Counted from the stretch's first letter, positions 17,418-28,782 are shown. The stretch is DNA of 64,000 bases from Streptomyces sp. JJ66 (GCF_019303495.1 NZ_JAEVFI010000011.1:220414-284413); one strand, 5' to 3'. Numbers and translations are program-made. The notes: a model not told the origin generated them from the letters alone.

Positions 17418-18846
17418 CGTCGGACTCCTTCTTCTCAGCGGTCCCAGCGGCCCCGGCAGTTCCGGCGGCCCCGGCGGTCCCGGCGTCCGTGGCGGGTGCC
17501 CCGGCTCCCACCGAGGCGGTCTGACGCTCGCGGCGCGGCCTGCGCCGGGGCACGGGCGGCAGGCTCTGGCCGGGCAGCGGCGGCACCGGGTAGCCGCCAG
17601 CCATCGGGTCGAACACGGGTGGGTCGCGGCGCGCGGCCTGCGCGGCTTCCCGCTCCTCGCGCTGCTCCCCCCGGTCGCGGAAGAGATCGACGACGAAGGA
17701 GACCAGCAGCAGGGCGATGACGCCGCCGGCGACCCAGAGCACGACCTCCTGGAAGTCGTAGCCCTCGTTGCGCATCGCCCGCACGGTGGCCACGAGCATC
17801 AGCCACACCAGCGAAATGGGGATGAGGACCTTCCACCCCAGCTTCATGAACTGGTCGTAGCGCACCCGGGGCAGCGTGCCGCGCAGCCAGACGAAGACGA
17901 ACAGCAGCACGTTGACCTTGAGCACGAACCACAACAGCGGCCACCAGCCGTGGTTGGCGCCCTCCCACACCGTGGAGATGGGCGCCGGGGCCCGCCAGCC
18001 GCCCAGGAACAGGGTGACGGCCAGGGCGGAGACGGTGACCATGTGGATGTACTCGGCCAGCATGAACATCGCGAACTTGATGGACGAGTACTCGGTGTTG
18101 AAGCCGCCCACCAGGTCGCCCTCGGACTCGGGCATGTCGAACGGCGCCCGGTGCGCCTCACCGACCATGGCGACGAGGTAGATGAGGAAGGACACCGGCA
18201 GCAGCACCGCGAACCAGGTGTTGGCCTGCGCGTCCACGATGGCCGAGGTGGACATCGACCCGGAGTAGAGGAAGACGGCGGCGAAGCTGAGGCCCATCGC
18301 GACCTCGTAGCTGATGATCTGCGCCGTCGCCCGCACCCCGCCCAGCAGCGGGTACGTCGAGCCGGAGGACCATCCGGCCAGCACCGTGCCGTAGGCGGCG
18401 ACGGAGGCGGTGGCCAGGATGTAGAGGACGGACACCGGCAGGTCGGTGAGCTGCATCGCGGTGCGGGTGCCGAAGATCGACACCTCGTTGCCGGGCGGCC
18501 CGAACGGGATGACGGCGATCGCCATGAACGCCGGAATGGCCCCGAGGACGGGGGCGAGGACGTAGACGGCCTTGTCCGCGCCCTTGACGACGACGTCCTC
18601 CTTCAGCATCAGCTTGATGCCGTCGGCGAGGGACTGGAGCATGCCCCACGGGCCGTGCCGGTTGGGGCCGATGCGCCGCTGCATCCAGGCGACGACCTTG
18701 CGCTCCATGACGATGGAGATCAGCACGGTCCCCATCAGGAAGGCGAAGCAGAACACCGCCTTGACCAGGATCAGCCAGAAGGGGTCCTGCCCGAACATGG
18801 ACAGGTCCTCGACGGCCAGCACGGCCGTGGGCTGGGGGGCGATCAC
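17410..18846 (-). CDS. nuoH: NADH-quinone oxidoreductase subunit H
   Basis: A 478-aa membrane subunit forming most of the quinone channel with NuoB and NuoD. Conserved parts seen: the [24 protein letters not shown] loop, [32 protein letters not shown] (the acidic loop), and [23 protein letters not shown] polar C-terminal extension with a repeated G-T-A-G-A-A motif ends the protein. It overlaps nuoG by ATGA. Confidence 0.96.
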   Translation of the reverse strand: MIAPQPTAVLAVEDLSMFGQDPFWLILVKAVFCFAFLMGTVLISIVMERKVVAWMQRRIGPNRHGPWGMLQSLADGIKLMLKEDVVVKGADKAVYVLAPVLGAIPAFMAIAVIPFGPPGNEVSIFGTRTAMQLTDLPVSVLYILATASVAAYGTVLAGWSSGSTYPLLGGVRATAQIISYEVAMGLSFAAVFLYSGSMSTSAIVDAQANTWFAVLLPVSFLIYLVAMVGEAHRAPFDMPESEGDLVGGFNTEYSSIKFAMFMLAEYIHMVTVSALAVTLFLGGWRAPAPISTVWEGANHGWWPLLWFVLKVNVLLFVFVWLRGTLPRVRYDQFMKLGWKVLIPISLVWLMLVATVRAMRNEGYDFQEVVLWVAGGVIALLLVSFVVDLFRDRGEQREEREAAQAARRDPPVFDPMAGGYPVPPLPGQSLPPVPRRRPRRERQTASVGAGAPATDAGTAGAAGTAGAAGTAEKKESDDA

Positions 18847-21449
18847 GACCGGACCTCCTGCGTCGTCGTGGCGGTACCCGGCTCGCCGTCACCGGGCGCC
18901 GGGGCGGCGTCACCAGGGCCGGGCGCCGGGGCGGCCTCAGCGGGCGCCGGGCCGATGCGCACCAGTTCGCCGACGCGGGCTCCGGTGCCGCTGGTGACGC
19001 CGCCGCCCGTGGAGTTCAGCGGCAGCCACACCACCCGGTCGGGCATCGCGGTGACTTCGAGCGGGAACGTCACCGACCCGGCGGGCCCGGTGACGGTCAG
19101 CTGGCCGCCGTCCGCGACGCCCGCCTCGGCGGCGGTGGCCGCCGACAGGCGGGCGAGCGCCGGGTGCCGGGTCCCGGCCAGCGCCTCGTCACCGTCCTGC
19201 ATCCGGCCCTGGTCCAGCAGCAGCCGGTGCCCGGCGAGCACGGCCTCACCGGCTGCGGCGGCGGGCAGTGGGCGGGCGGGGGCGGCCGGGTCGGCGGCGC
19301 GCGGCCCGTCCCACGCTCCCTGGGCCGGGCCGCCGGGAGGTGCCCCCACGAGCCGGGCCAGCTCCGCGCGGGTGGTGCGCAGGTCGGGCAGGCCCAGGTG
19401 GACGTCGAGGGCGTCGGCGAGCAAGGTGAGCGCGCGGGCGTCGGGGAAGACGAAGCGGCGCGTCATCTGGTCCGGCTTGATCGCGGGCTCGAACGGGCGG
19501 TGGCGGCCCTCCCAGTTGAGGAACGCGCCGCCCTTCTCGGCGACGGCCGAGACCGGCAGCACCACGTTCGCCCGGGCGGTGACCTCGCTGGGCCGCTGCT
19601 CCAGGCTGACCAGGAACGGCACCGCCTCCAGCGCCTGCCGGGCCCGCGCCGGGTCCGGCAGGTCGGCGACCTCCACGCCGCCGACGACCAGCGCGGCCAG
19701 CTCGCCGGTGGCGGCGGCCTCGATGATCTGCCCGGTGTCCCGCCCGGCGGCGCGCGGCAGTTCGGCCACGCCCCACACGGCGGCGACCTCCGCGCGGGCG
19801 CGCGGGTCGGTGGCGGGACGGGCGCCGGGCAGCAGCCCGGGCAGCGCCCCGGCCTCGATCGCGCCGCGCTCCCCGGCCCGGCGCGCGATCCACACCAGGC
19901 GGGCGCCGGTCGCCGTCGCGGTGCGCACGGCGGCGGTCAGCGCGCCGGGCACGCCCGCGAGGCGTTCACCGACGACGAGGACGGCGCCGTCGGTACGCAG
20001 GGCCTCGGCGGCGTCCCGCGCGGCGGCGGTGTCCAGGCCGACGCCGCCGGCGAGCGCGTCCAGCCACTCGGTTTCGGTGCCGGGCGCGGCGGGCAGCAGC
20101 GTGCCGCCCGCCTTGGCCAGGCCCCGGGTGGCGTGTGAGGCGATCGCGTAGGTGCGCTGCTGGTGCTTGCGGTGCGCCTTGCGCAGCCGCAGGAAGACGC
20201 CGGGCGCCTCCTCCTCCGCCTCGAAGCCGACGAGCAGCACCGTGGGCGCGGCCTCCAGCGTCCGGTAGGTCACGCCGGTGGCGTCCAGGCTCACGCCGTG
20301 CCCGGCGACGCGGGCGGCCAGGAACGCGGCCTCCTCGTCGCTGTGCACCCGGGCGCGGAAGTCCACGTCGTTCGTGCCGAGCGCGACGCGGGCGAACTTG
20401 GCGTAGGCGTAGGCGTCCTCCAGCGTCAGGCGCCCACCGGTCAGCACGGCCGCGCGGCCCCTGGCCCCGGCCAGCCCGGCGGCGGCCGCGTCCAGCGCCT
20501 CCGGCCAGCTGGTGGGCTCCAGTTCACCGCTCTCGGCGTTGCGCACCAGCGGGTGGGTGAGGCGGTCGGGGCGCTGGGCGTAGCGGAACGCGAAGCGGCC
20601 CTTGTCGCACAGCCACTCCTCGTTGACCTCCGGGTCGTCCTGCGCGAGGCGGCGCATCACCTTGCCGCGCCGGTGGTCGGTGCGGGTGGCGCAGCCGCCG
20701 GAGCAGTGCTCGCACACGCTCGGCGAGGAGACCAGGTCGAAGGGGCGGGAGCGGAACCGGTAGGCGGCCGAGGTCAGCGCGCCCACGGGGCAGATCTGGA
20801 TGGTGTTGCCGGAGAAGTAGGACTGGAACGGGGTGTCCTCGCCGGTGCCGACCTGTTGCAGCGCGCCGCGCTCCAGCAGTTCGATCATCGGGTCCCCGGC
20901 GATCTGGTTCGAGAACCGGGTGCAGCGCGCGCACAGCACGCAGCGCTCGCGGTCCAGCAGTACCTGGGTGGAGATCGGCACCGGCTTGTCGAAGGTGCGC
21001 TTGCGCCCCTCGAAGCGGGACTCGGCGGCCCCGGTGGACATCGCCTGGTTCTGGAGCGGGCACTCGCCGCCCTTGTCGCAGACCGGGCAGTCCAGCGGGT
21101 GGTTGATGAGCAGCAGCTCCATCACCCCGCGCTGCGCCTTCTCCGCCACGTCCGAGGTCAGCTGGGTGCGCACCACCATGCCGTCGGTGCAGGTGATGGT
21201 GCACGACGCCATCGGCTTGCGCTGGCCCTCGACCTCCACGATGCACTGGCGGCACGCGCCCGCCGGGTCGAGCAGCGGGTGGTCACAGAACCGGGGGATC
21301 TCGATGCCCAGCAGCTCGGCGGCCCGGATGACGAGCGTCCCCTTGGGCACGCTGATCTCGGCGCCGTCGATGGTCAGGCTGACCAGGTCCTCGCGCGGCT
21401 GGTCGGCCTCGCCGCCGCCGGAGGTCGTGGCGTCAGTGGTCACGGTCAC
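18843..21449 (-). CDS. nuoG: NADH-quinone oxidoreductase subunit G
   Basis: An 868-aa iron-sulfur subunit of the peripheral arm. N-terminal 2Fe-2S ligands are in [18 protein letters not shown]...SC; the His-Cys 4Fe-4S motif is [14 protein letters not shown]; a further 4Fe-4S motif is [10 protein letters not shown]. The [11 protein letters not shown] motif marks the extra cluster region of the molybdopterin-oxidoreductase-like domain. The C-terminal half is a molybdopterin-type fold without cofactor, and the end is Ala/Pro-rich. The GTG start at 21449 overlaps the nuoF stop as GTGA; a longer in-frame stretch upstream is antisense-like to nuoF and is rejected. Confidence 0.94.
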   Translation of the reverse strand: MTVTTDATTSGGGEADQPREDLVSLTIDGAEISVPKGTLVIRAAELLGIEIPRFCDHPLLDPAGACRQCIVEVEGQRKPMASCTITCTDGMVVRTQLTSDVAEKAQRGVMELLLINHPLDCPVCDKGGECPLQNQAMSTGAAESRFEGRKRTFDKPVPISTQVLLDRERCVLCARCTRFSNQIAGDPMIELLERGALQQVGTGEDTPFQSYFSGNTIQICPVGALTSAAYRFRSRPFDLVSSPSVCEHCSGGCATRTDHRRGKVMRRLAQDDPEVNEEWLCDKGRFAFRYAQRPDRLTHPLVRNAESGELEPTSWPEALDAAAAGLAGARGRAAVLTGGRLTLEDAYAYAKFARVALGTNDVDFRARVHSDEEAAFLAARVAGHGVSLDATGVTYRTLEAAPTVLLVGFEAEEEAPGVFLRLRKAHRKHQQRTYAIASHATRGLAKAGGTLLPAAPGTETEWLDALAGGVGLDTAAARDAAEALRTDGAVLVVGERLAGVPGALTAAVRTATATGARLVWIARRAGERGAIEAGALPGLLPGARPATDPRARAEVAAVWGVAELPRAAGRDTGQIIEAAATGELAALVVGGVEVADLPDPARARQALEAVPFLVSLEQRPSEVTARANVVLPVSAVAEKGGAFLNWEGRHRPFEPAIKPDQMTRRFVFPDARALTLLADALDVHLGLPDLRTTRAELARLVGAPPGGPAQGAWDGPRAADPAAPARPLPAAAAGEAVLAGHRLLLDQGRMQDGDEALAGTRHPALARLSAATAAEAGVADGGQLTVTGPAGSVTFPLEVTAMPDRVVWLPLNSTGGGVTSGTGARVGELVRIGPAPAEAAPAPGPGDAAPAPGDGEPGTATTTQEVRS

Positions 21450-22804
21450 GCGTTCACCTCCAGGTGTGCGGTGTCGTCGCTGCGGCCGGTGTCGTCGGCC
21501 CACACCGTGGACCTGGCTGGGTCGAACGGGCAGCCACGGCCGGTGATGTGCCGCTCGTACTCCTCGCGGAAGAACGTCAGGGAGGAGAAGATCGGGCTGG
21601 CGGCGCCGTCGCCGAGGGCGCAGAAGGACTTGCCGTTGATGTTGTCGGCGATGTCGGCGATCTTGTCGAGGTCGGCCATCTCGGCCTTGCCCGCCTCGAT
21701 GTCGCGCAGCAGCTGCACCAGCCAGTAGGTGCCCTCGCGGCACGGCGTGCACTTGCCGCACGACTCGTGGGCGTAGAACTCCGTCCAGCGGGTGACGGCG
21801 CGCACCACGCAGGTGGTCTCGTCGAAGCACTGGAGCGCCTTGGTACCGAGCATCGACCCGGCCGCGCCGACGCCCTCGTAGTCCAGTGGCACGTCCAGGT
21901 GTTCGTCGGTCAGCAGCGGCGTCGAGGAGCCGCCCGGCGTCCAGAACTTCAGCCGGTGGCCGGGGCGCATGCCGCCGCTGAGGTCGAGCAGCTGGCGCAG
22001 CGTGATGCCCAGCGGCGCCTCGTACTGGCCGGGGTTGGCCACGTGGCCGGACAGCGAGTACAGCGTGAAGCCGGGGGACTTCTCGCTGCCCATCGAGCGG
22101 AACCACTCCTTCCCCTTGGCCAGCAGCGCCGGGACGGACGCGATGGACTCCACGTTGTTGACGACCGTGGGGCACGCGTACAGACCGGCGACGGCCGGGA
22201 AGGGCGGACGCAGCCGGGGCTGGCCACGGCGTCCCTCCAGGGAGTCCAGCAACGCCGTCTCCTCGCCGCAGATGTAGGCGCCCGCGCCCGCGTGCACGGT
22301 CAGCTCCAGCGGCTTGCCGGGCCCGAGCGCGTCCTCGCCCAGGTACCCGGCCGCGTACGCCTCGGCGACGGCCGCGTGCAGGCGGCGCAGCACGGGAACG
22401 ACCTCGCCGCGCAGGTAGATGAACGCGTGGCGGGAGCGGATCGCGTGGCAGGCGATGACGATGCCCTCGATGAGCGCGTGCGGGTTGGCGAACAGCAGCG
22501 GGATGTCCTTGCAGGTGCCCGGCTCGGACTCGTCGGCGTTCACCACCAGGTAGTGCGGCTTGTCGTCACCCTGCGGGATGAACTGCCACTTCATGCCGGT
22601 GGGGAAACCCGCGCCGCCCCGGCCGCGCAGGCCGCTGTCCTTGACGTACGCGATGAGGTCGTCCGGGTCCATGGCCAGCGCCTTGCGCAGACCCTCGTAG
22701 CCGTCGTGGCGGCGGTAGACGTCCAGCGTCCAGGCGTTCGGCTGGTCCCAGAACGCCGACAGGACGGGGGCGAGCAGCTTCTCGGCGGACTCGGTGGCGG
22801 TCAT
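21446..22804 (-). CDS. nuoF: NADH-quinone oxidoreductase subunit F
   Basis: A 452-aa subunit carrying FMN, the NADH site and cluster N3. The glycine-rich flavin/NADH loop is [15 protein letters not shown], with [19 protein letters not shown] following. The 4Fe-4S motif is [12 protein letters not shown] plus a later cysteine. NADH oxidation begins here and electrons pass to NuoE, NuoG and NuoI. It overlaps nuoE by four bases. Confidence 0.97.
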   Translation of the reverse strand: MTATESAEKLLAPVLSAFWDQPNAWTLDVYRRHDGYEGLRKALAMDPDDLIAYVKDSGLRGRGGAGFPTGMKWQFIPQGDDKPHYLVVNADESEPGTCKDIPLLFANPHALIEGIVIACHAIRSRHAFIYLRGEVVPVLRRLHAAVAEAYAAGYLGEDALGPGKPLELTVHAGAGAYICGEETALLDSLEGRRGQPRLRPPFPAVAGLYACPTVVNNVESIASVPALLAKGKEWFRSMGSEKSPGFTLYSLSGHVANPGQYEAPLGITLRQLLDLSGGMRPGHRLKFWTPGGSSTPLLTDEHLDVPLDYEGVGAAGSMLGTKALQCFDETTCVVRAVTRWTEFYAHESCGKCTPCREGTYWLVQLLRDIEAGKAEMADLDKIADIADNINGKSFCALGDGAASPIFSSLTFFREEYERHITGRGCPFDPARSTVWADDTGRSDDTAHLEVNA

Positions 22805-23763
22805 CGGCCCGCACCGCCCTTCGGGTCGCGCTGGGTGCCGGTGTCGCGCTCGGTGCCGGTGTCGGTGCCGGTGTCGCGCTCGGTGCCGTGCTCGGGGTCG
22901 GCGGTGCGCTGGTCGTCGGCGTCGCCCTGGTCGCGGCCGGGGACCGGGCCGGTGGGGTGGGCCGGGTCGGACGCGGCGGTGGGCTCGGGCGCGTCGTGCG
23001 AGCTGGGGTGGCCCCCGGACTGACCCGACGTCGTACGCCTCGGCGGCGTCTCCGCGCGCGGGCTAACCACCCGCCCGGCGGGCGCCTCGCCCCGGGCCAG
23101 CCGCAGCCCCGCCAGCGAGGCGGGACCCGCGCTGCCGGTGGCCTCCGTCGCGCCGGGGCGCTCGTCGGGGAAACCGGCCAGGATGCGCGCCGTCTCCCGG
23201 AACGTGCACAGCGGCGCGCCGCGCGTGGGGCGCACCTCCCGTCCGGCCACCAGGTCGTCCACCAGCTGTTTGGCGGACTCCACCGTCTGGTTGTCGAAGA
23301 ACTCCCAGTTGACCATCACCACGGGCGCGTAGTCGCAGGCCGCGTTGCACTCGATGTGCTCCAGCGTGACGCTGCCGTCCCGCGTCGTCTCCCCGTTGCC
23401 GACGGCCAGGTGCTCCTGGAGCGCGGCGAAGATCGCATCACCGCCGAGCACCGCGCACAGGGTGTTGGTGCACACCCCCACCTGGTAGTCGCCGCCCGCC
23501 GAGCGGCGGTACATGGAGTAGAAGGTGGCCACGGCGGTGACCTCGGCCGTCGTCAGGCCCAGCACGTCGGCGCAGAACCGCATGCCGGTCGCCGTCACGT
23601 ACCCCTCCTCGGCCTGCACCAGGTGCAGCAGCGGCAGCAGCGCGCTGCGGCTGTCGGGGTAGCGGGCGACGATCCGCGCGGCGTCGGCGGCGAGCCGTTC
23701 GCGCACGTCGGCCGGGTACTCGGGGGCGGGCAGTTGCGGCATGCCCAGCTGGACGTCCGTCAC
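22801..23763 (-). CDS. nuoE: NADH-quinone oxidoreductase subunit E, with long tail
   Basis: A 320-aa subunit with a thioredoxin-like 2Fe-2S fold. Ligands Cys98, Cys103, Cys139 and Cys143 lie in VCTNTLC and ECNAAC. The normal fold ends near residue 205. The last 115 residues are low-complexity and end in imperfect T-G-T-E-R-D-T-G-T repeats, which makes it considerably longer than E. coli NuoE (about 166 aa). The tail may be species-specific and dispensable. Confidence 0.95.
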   Translation of the reverse strand: MTDVQLGMPQLPAPEYPADVRERLAADAARIVARYPDSRSALLPLLHLVQAEEGYVTATGMRFCADVLGLTTAEVTAVATFYSMYRRSAGGDYQVGVCTNTLCAVLGGDAIFAALQEHLAVGNGETTRDGSVTLEHIECNAACDYAPVVMVNWEFFDNQTVESAKQLVDDLVAGREVRPTRGAPLCTFRETARILAGFPDERPGATEATGSAGPASLAGLRLARGEAPAGRVVSPRAETPPRRTTSGQSGGHPSSHDAPEPTAASDPAHPTGPVPGRDQGDADDQRTADPEHGTERDTGTDTGTERDTGTQRDPKGGAGR

Positions 23764-25118
23764 CGGTCAACACCTCCCATCACGGGGTCGATGGATGCGA
23801 CGGCGACGATGACGTCGGCCACCTGGCCGCCCTCGCACATCGCCGCCATGGATTCGAGATTGGTGAAGGACGGGTCGCGGAAGTGCACCCGGAACGGGCG
23901 GGTTCCGCCGTCGCTGACGACGTGCACGCCCAGCTCGCCCTTGGGCGACTCGACGGCCGCGTACACCTGTCCGGGCGGGACCCGGAAACCCTCGGTGACC
24001 AGCTTGAAGTGGTGGATCAGGGCCTCCATGGAGGTGCCCATGATCTTCCGGATGTGGTCGAGGGAGTTGCCCAGGCCGTCCGGGCCGATCGCGAGCTGCG
24101 CGGGCCAGGCGATCTTCTTGTCCGCCACCATGACCGGGCCGGGCTCGCCGAGCCGGTCGATGCACTGCTCGACGATGCGCAGCGACTGGCGCATCTCCTC
24201 CAGGCGGATCAGGAACCGCCCGTAGGAGTCGCAGGTCTCGGTGGTCGGCACGTCGAACTCGTAGGTCTCGTAGCCGCAGTAGGGCTGCGCCTTGCGCAGG
24301 TCGTGCGGCAGACCCGCCGAGCGCAGGATCGGGCCCGTCGCGCCCAGTGCCATGCAGCCGGAGAGGTCGAGGTAGCCGACGTCTTGCAGGCGGGCCTTGA
24401 AGACCGGGTTGCCGGTGGCGAGCTTGTCGTACTCCGGCAGGTTCTTGCGCATCGCCTTCACGAACTCGCGCAGCGCGTCGATCGCCCCGGCCGGGAGGTC
24501 CTGCGCGAGCCCGCCGGGGCGGATGAACGCGTGGTTCATGCGCAGGCCGGTGATCAGCTCGAAGACGTCCAGGACCAGTTCGCGGTCCCGGAAGCCGTAG
24601 ATCATGACCGTGGTGGCGCCCAGCTCCATGCCGCCGGTGGCGATGGCGACCAGGTGCGAGGAGAGCCGGTTCAGCTCCATCAGCAGCACGCGGATGACGG
24701 TGGCGCGGTCGGGCACGTCGTCCTCGATGCCCAGCAGCCGTTCCACGCCCAGGCAGTACGCCGTCTCGTTGAAGAACGGCGTCAGGTAGTCCATGCGCGT
24801 GACGAACGTCGTGCCCTGCGTCCACGTGCGGTATTCGAGGTTCTTCTCGATGCCGGTGTGCAGGTAGCCGATGCCGCAGCGGGCCTCGGTGACCGTCTCG
24901 CCGTCGATCTCCAGGATGAGCCGCAGCACGCCGTGCGTGGAGGGGTGCTGCGGGCCCATGTTGACGATGATCTTCTCGTCGTCGGTGGCCGCCGCGGCTG
25001 CGGCGACCTCGTCCCAGTCGCCGCCGCTGACGGTGTAGACAGTGCCCTCGGTGGTTTCCCGGGGCACGGCCTCCGCCTCCGCCGGGCCCGCTGGTGCGTG
25101 CGGGGTGTTGGTGCTCAT
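23760..25118 (-). CDS. nuoD: NADH-quinone oxidoreductase subunit D
   Basis: A 452-aa 49-kDa-type subunit, derived from the hydrogenase large subunit, that forms the quinone site with NuoB. Conserved stretches are [15 protein letters not shown] (quinone-binding His), [16 protein letters not shown], and the C-terminal [16 protein letters not shown] with [12 protein letters not shown]. The ATG at 25118 shares one base with the nuoC stop (TGATG). The upstream open frame belongs to an out-of-phase reading of nuoC. Confidence 0.96.
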   Translation of the reverse strand: MSTNTPHAPAGPAEAEAVPRETTEGTVYTVSGGDWDEVAAAAAATDDEKIIVNMGPQHPSTHGVLRLILEIDGETVTEARCGIGYLHTGIEKNLEYRTWTQGTTFVTRMDYLTPFFNETAYCLGVERLLGIEDDVPDRATVIRVLLMELNRLSSHLVAIATGGMELGATTVMIYGFRDRELVLDVFELITGLRMNHAFIRPGGLAQDLPAGAIDALREFVKAMRKNLPEYDKLATGNPVFKARLQDVGYLDLSGCMALGATGPILRSAGLPHDLRKAQPYCGYETYEFDVPTTETCDSYGRFLIRLEEMRQSLRIVEQCIDRLGEPGPVMVADKKIAWPAQLAIGPDGLGNSLDHIRKIMGTSMEALIHHFKLVTEGFRVPPGQVYAAVESPKGELGVHVVSDGGTRPFRVHFRDPSFTNLESMAAMCEGGQVADVIVAVASIDPVMGGVDR

Positions 25119-25867
25119 CAGCTGTACGACCTCCGCTGGTCGGGAGCCGGGATCTGGGCGCCCTTGTACTCGACGGGGATGCCGCCGAGGGGGTAGTCCT
25201 TGCGCTGCGGGAAGCCCTGCCAGTCGTCGGGCATCATGATCCGCGTCAGCGCCGGGTGGCCGTCGAAGACGATGCCGAAGAAGTCGTACGCCTCGCGCTC
25301 GTGCCAGTCGTTGGTCGGGTAGACCTCGACGACGGAGGGGATGTGCGGGTCGGCGTCCGGGGCGCTGACCTCCAGCCGGATCACCCGGTTGTGGGTCAGC
25401 GAGCGCAGGTGGTAGACGGCGTGCAGTTCCCGCCCGGCGTCCCCGGGGTAGTGCACGGCCGAGACGCCGGTGCACAGCTCGAACCGCAGCGCCGGGTCGT
25501 CGCGCAGCGTGCGGCACACCTGGAGCAGGTACTCCCGTTCGATGTGGAAGGTGAGCTCGCCCCGGTCAACGACCGTCTGGCCGATGACGTTCTCCGGGAC
25601 GAGGCCCTGTTCCTCCAGCGCGCCTTCGAGCTCGTCGGCCACCTCGTCGAAGTAGGAGCCGTAGGGCCGGGTGGCCGGTCCGGGCAGCCGCACGGTACGC
25701 ACCAGGCCGCCGTAGCCGGAGGTGTCACCGCCCGCGCTCGGGCCGAACATGCCCCGGCGGACGCCGATGACGTCCCCGGCGCCGGTGCGCGCGGCGGGCA
25801 CCGTGCCGTTGGTGCCGTTGGTGCCGTGGGGTTCGCTGGCGCCGTTGTTCTGGTGGTTCTCGCTCAC
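25118..25867 (-). CDS. nuoC: NADH-quinone oxidoreductase subunit C
   Basis: A 249-aa 30-kDa-type subunit. The C-terminal signature [19 protein letters not shown] and [21 protein letters not shown] is intact. It has an N-terminal extension of about 60 residues (Gly/Thr/Asn-rich) not needed for the fold. Overlaps nuoB by four bases and nuoD by one. Confidence 0.96.
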   Translation of the reverse strand: MSENHQNNGASEPHGTNGTNGTVPAARTGAGDVIGVRRGMFGPSAGGDTSGYGGLVRTVRLPGPATRPYGSYFDEVADELEGALEEQGLVPENVIGQTVVDRGELTFHIEREYLLQVCRTLRDDPALRFELCTGVSAVHYPGDAGRELHAVYHLRSLTHNRVIRLEVSAPDADPHIPSVVEVYPTNDWHEREAYDFFGIVFDGHPALTRIMMPDDWQGFPQRKDYPLGGIPVEYKGAQIPAPDQRRSYS

Positions 25868-26418
25868 CGCAGCAGCCCCTTCATCTCGATCGTCGGGAGT
25901 GCCTTGAGGGCCGCCGCCTCCGCCTCGCGGGCCGCCTCCTCGCGGTTGACGCCGAGCTTCTCCTCGCTGATCTTCTGGTGCAGTTTGAGGATGGCGTCCA
26001 GCAGCATCTCCGGCCGTGGCGGACAGCCCGGCAGGTAGATATCGACCGGCACGATGTGGTCAACGCCCTGCACGATCGCGTAGTTGTTGAACATGCCGCC
26101 CGACGAGGCGCACACCCCCATGGAGATGACCCACTTGGGGTTGGGCATCTGGTCGTAGACCTGCCGCAGTACGGGCGCCATCTTCTGGCTCACCCGCCCG
26201 GCGACGATCATCAAATCGGCCTGGCGCGGGGAGCCACGGAAGACCTCCATGCCGAAGCGGGCCAGGTCGTAGCGGCCGGCGCCCGTGGTCATCATCTCGA
26301 TCGCGCAGCAGGCGAGACCGAACGTGGCCGGGAAGACGGACGACTTGCGCACCCACCCGGCGGCCTTCTCCACCGTCGTGAGCAGGAAGCCGCTCGGCAG
26401 CTTCTCCTCGATTCCCAT
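25864..26418 (-). CDS. nuoB: NADH-quinone oxidoreductase subunit B
   Basis: A 184-aa subunit holding cluster N2, the last iron-sulfur cluster before quinone. The four ligands are Cys37, Cys38, Cys103 and Cys132 ([19 protein letters not shown]), with the same spacing as in E. coli. Starts about 60 bp after nuoA. Confidence 0.97.
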   Translation of the reverse strand: MGIEEKLPSGFLLTTVEKAAGWVRKSSVFPATFGLACCAIEMMTTGAGRYDLARFGMEVFRGSPRQADLMIVAGRVSQKMAPVLRQVYDQMPNPKWVISMGVCASSGGMFNNYAIVQGVDHIVPVDIYLPGCPPRPEMLLDAILKLHQKISEEKLGVNREEAAREAEAAALKALPTIEMKGLLR

Positions 26419-26477
26419 CTCGTTTCGCCCCTATCCGAGTTCCGCTGGTCCGCCCGCGGGTGTGGCGGGCGCGCCGG

Positions 26478-26837
26478 TCAGTCCCACTCCAGGCCCCCTC
26501 GGCGCCAGTCGTAGGCGTAGGCGACACCGATGAGGCCGACGAAGATCAGCATCTGGACGAGGCCGAACATCCCGAGCGCGTCGAAGTGGACGGCCCACGG
26601 GTAGAGGAAGACGATCTCGACGTCGAAGACGATGAAGAGCATCGCGGTGATGTAGTACTTCACCGGGAAGCGCCCGCCGCTGGCCGGCATCGGAGTCGGC
26701 TCGATCCCGCACTCGTACGCCTCCAGCTTGGCGCGGTTGTAGCGCTTGGGGCCGATGACCGAGGCCATCACCACGGAGAACACCGCGAAGGCCGCCCCGA
26801 GGGCTCCGAGCACGAGGATGGGCACGTACGCGTTCAC
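26478..26837 (-). CDS. nuoA: NADH-quinone oxidoreductase subunit A
   Basis: A 119-aa membrane subunit with three helices. The conserved loop AKLEAYECGIEP and the later FDVEIVFLYPWAV acidic helix are present. The GTG at 26837 follows AAGGAG and gives the usual length; an in-frame start at 26951 would lie inside the palindrome region and is rejected. First gene of the operon. Confidence 0.95.
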   Translation of the reverse strand: MNAYVPILVLGALGAAFAVFSVVMASVIGPKRYNRAKLEAYECGIEPTPMPASGGRFPVKYYITAMLFIVFDVEIVFLYPWAVHFDALGMFGLVQMLIFVGLIGVAYAYDWRRGGLEWD

Positions 26838-27447
26838 CGCACCTCGCTCCTTCCAGTCGCCGATGACTAGCTGGGGTACGCCCGGAGCCCGCTCCCCCGC
26901 CCCACCCGCCCCGATCGGTTGCGAAGATCGTGCATATGTGAGGCAGTTCACAAGCCCGAGTCGAAGGCATCCTATGCCCCTGCATCTGTGACATGCGACA
27001 CGGGGTACGGGTCAGACTTTGTGATCTTTGACACCTGACGATCGATCACCCGGCGGGTGAAGCGGTGATCTTCATACGCGAAGCCCGCGAACGGTCACCG
27101 ATAGTGATTCTCGCAGGCTTCGCCGCAGGCGGGAAGGGTTTTGGCTAGCAAAAGATGTCTCGGCCATGCAAATTCGCAATGCGCGCGGGAAGGTGCTAGC
27201 CGAACCGCCGCCGGGTGGTGCCGGGACGTTCACCCACCGCCCCCGGCTCACGGGCCGGGACGGCCCGCGCCACCTTGTGCACGGCGGCACAAGCGCATCG
27301 CCCCTTCCCGGGGCACCCGCACCGCGTTGGCGACGAGTCTCCGCCCGCGCCCGCCGCCCCTACCCACGCAGTCCTGGTCCACCGGGTCCGGGCGGTGCGC
27401 CGTCGCGGGCCGGGCGCCCTCATGGGTACATGTACTACTCTTGGTAC
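26838..27447. other. nuo upstream region with inverted repeat
   Basis: A 610-bp stretch between nuoA (-) and the toxin-antitoxin pair (+). It contains the Rex/CRP-like palindrome (26937-26952) and an inverted repeat GCGAAGCC-C-GCGA (27078-27090) with TCGC-A-GGCTTCGC (27111-27123), a possible terminator or attenuator of 12 paired bases. Beyond those I see no gene; short frames have no recognisable product. Confidence 0.5.
26937..26952. promoter_or_regulatory. Rex- or CRP-type operator upstream of nuo
   Basis: The 16-mer TGTGAGGCAGTTCACA starts 100 bp upstream of the nuoA start. It fits the Rex operator (TGTGAAC-N3-TTCACA) except in the left arm, and also fits the CRP pattern TGTGA-N6-TCACA exactly. 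Rex, which senses NADH/NAD+, controls respiratory genes in streptomycetes, so it is the more likely reading. Confidence 0.6.
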
Positions 27448-27450
27448 ATG
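27426..27450 (+). promoter_or_regulatory. Leaderless promoter/operator of the vapB-like gene
   Basis: The palindrome GTACATGTAC (27426-27435) is followed by GGTACATG that ends in the start codon. TACTCT (27436-27441) would be a -10 element placed seven bases before the ATG, and there is no ribosome-binding site. The repeats suggest autoregulation by the antitoxin. Confidence 0.45.
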
Positions 27451-27708
27451 CCCCTCAAGCGCACCAACGTCTACGCCGACTCCGAGGACCTCGCCCTCAT
27501 CAAGGAGGCCGCCCAGCGTCGTGGCATCAGCGAGGCGGAGATCATCCGTCAGGGAATCCACCTGGCCGCCATGGCCCACCGCGTCTGGGACGAGCCCCTG
27601 TTCTCCCGCACGTTCGAGGGCACCGGTCGCACGCCTACCCGGGAGACGGTGCGAGATGCCGTCGCTGACGCCGTCCAGCGGGGCGAGCAGCCGGGCACCG
27701 CCGCGTGA
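27448..27708 (+). CDS. Ribbon-helix-helix antitoxin (VapB-like)
   Basis: An 86-aa protein whose N-terminus RTNVYADSEDLALIKEAAQRRGISEAEIIRQGI matches ribbon-helix-helix antitoxins, with a C-terminal arm suited to bind a toxin. It is read from the ATG at 27448, where the palindromic operator ends; longer upstream frames lack support. It overlaps the PIN gene by GTGA, the classic VapBC layout. It should neutralise the PIN toxin and repress the pair's transcription. Confidence 0.8.
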   Translation: MPLKRTNVYADSEDLALIKEAAQRRGISEAEIIRQGIHLAAMAHRVWDEPLFSRTFEGTGRTPTRETVRDAVADAVQRGEQPGTAA

Positions 27709-28148
27709 TCATCGTCATCGCCGACACCTCCGGGCTCCTGGCCGCCCTGGATTCAACACACCCCGAGCACACGCCCGCTAACGAGGCGATCATGGCGGCG
27801 GGTCTGCTGGTCATCTCCCCGCTGCTGCTCGCCGAGATCGACCATGTCGCCACCCGAGAACTGGGGCGCGAGGCGGCCGTAAGCGCCGTTGACGACATCC
27901 GGCGCTGGATGGCACACGGACGGGTGGCCGTGCCGGAGATCACCGAGGCGCATCTCGGTGCGGCCCAGTCCGTGCGGCTGCGCTACCGGGGGCTCGACCT
28001 GGACCTCGCTGACGCGGTGAGCATCGCCCTGGCAGCCGAGTACGATACCGACACCGTGCTCACCCTCGACCGTCGTGACTTCCGTACCGTCCGCCCGCTC
28101 GGGCGGCACAAAGCCTTTCGGCTGCTGCCCGACGATCTGCCGGTGTGA
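27705..28148 (+). CDS. PIN-domain toxin (VapC-like)
   Basis: A 147-aa PIN-domain RNase toxin. The acidic metal-binding residues are Asp7 (IADTSG), Glu44 (LLAEID), Asp103 (LADAVS) and Asp122 (TLDRRDF). Such toxins usually cut tRNA or rRNA when free of antitoxin. GTG start in a four-base overlap with the antitoxin gene. Confidence 0.85.
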   Translation: MIIVIADTSGLLAALDSTHPEHTPANEAIMAAGLLVISPLLLAEIDHVATRELGREAAVSAVDDIRRWMAHGRVAVPEITEAHLGAAQSVRLRYRGLDLDLADAVSIALAAEYDTDTVLTLDRRDFRTVRPLGRHKAFRLLPDDLPV

Positions 28149-28245
28149 GGCGGTCACGCGTAGGGGGACGCCGCCGCGCTCCCGGCCCCGGCGGCAGCCG
28201 TGCCCGCGCCGCCTGTCACCGGTCATCCCGCCCCGCCGGTCCGGT

Positions 28246-28632
28246 TCAGCTCAGCTCCGGGTGGCCGAAGAGGTCGGCGTAGCCGGAGGGCAGGTCGCTG
28301 ATCACCTTGTTCAGCTCGCCGCCGCTGACCTGCCCGGCGACGGCGGTGAGCACCGCGCGGCTGTGGGCCTCCGCCTGCTCCTCGGTGTCGCCGGTGATCT
28401 CCGCGACGCGGTGCACGAACTCGCTCACGCCCCAGTGCCGTGGCGTGGAGTTCGCGCCCTCGATCAGCTCCGCGACCGGTTCCGGCAACTGTTCTGCCAG
28501 GTGCCCGGCGGTCTCCGGCGGCAGCCGGTCGCCCAGCGTGCTGATCACCGCCTCCATCACCCGCGCGGCGTCCTCCCGGTCGGCGTAACCGCCTGCCTCC
28601 GTCACGGTCATCAGAAACTCGTCGTACACCAT
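28246..28632 (-). CDS. DUF2267 family protein
   Basis: A 128-aa all-helical cytoplasmic protein resembling DUF2267: YDEFLMTVTEAGGYADREDAARVMEAVISTLGDRLPPETAGHLAEQLP, then VSEFVHRVAEITG. Its function is not known. It follows AAGGAGA at a rather wide spacing. It stands alone between two toxin-antitoxin modules. Confidence 0.8.
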   Translation of the reverse strand: MVYDEFLMTVTEAGGYADREDAARVMEAVISTLGDRLPPETAGHLAEQLPEPVAELIEGANSTPRHWGVSEFVHRVAEITGDTEEQAEAHSRAVLTAVAGQVSGGELNKVISDLPSGYADLFGHPELS

Positions 28633-28769
28633 GCGCGTGCCGTCTCCTTACCCGATGCCACGTTGCACGTACCTCGGCCCATCGAGCCCCAGGGGTTCCC
28701 GGGCCGGGGTCACCCAAAACAGCGGTGCGCTTGCTGTCGGGCGACGTAGCTCATGGTGCTACATGTCGC

Positions 28770-28782
28770 TACAATGATGCTA
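28770..28782 (+). promoter_or_regulatory. Leaderless promoter of the Phd-like antitoxin
   Basis: TACAAT (28770-28775) is placed seven bases before the ATG at 28782, with no ribosome-binding site, which fits a leaderless transcript. GCTACA occurs twice just upstream and could be an operator. The geometry is the same as for the vapB-like gene. Confidence 0.5.

Noticed and set aside
17212..20151. Long open frame antisense to nuoH and nuoG
   Set aside because: Same reason; no recognisable domain and the real genes are clear.
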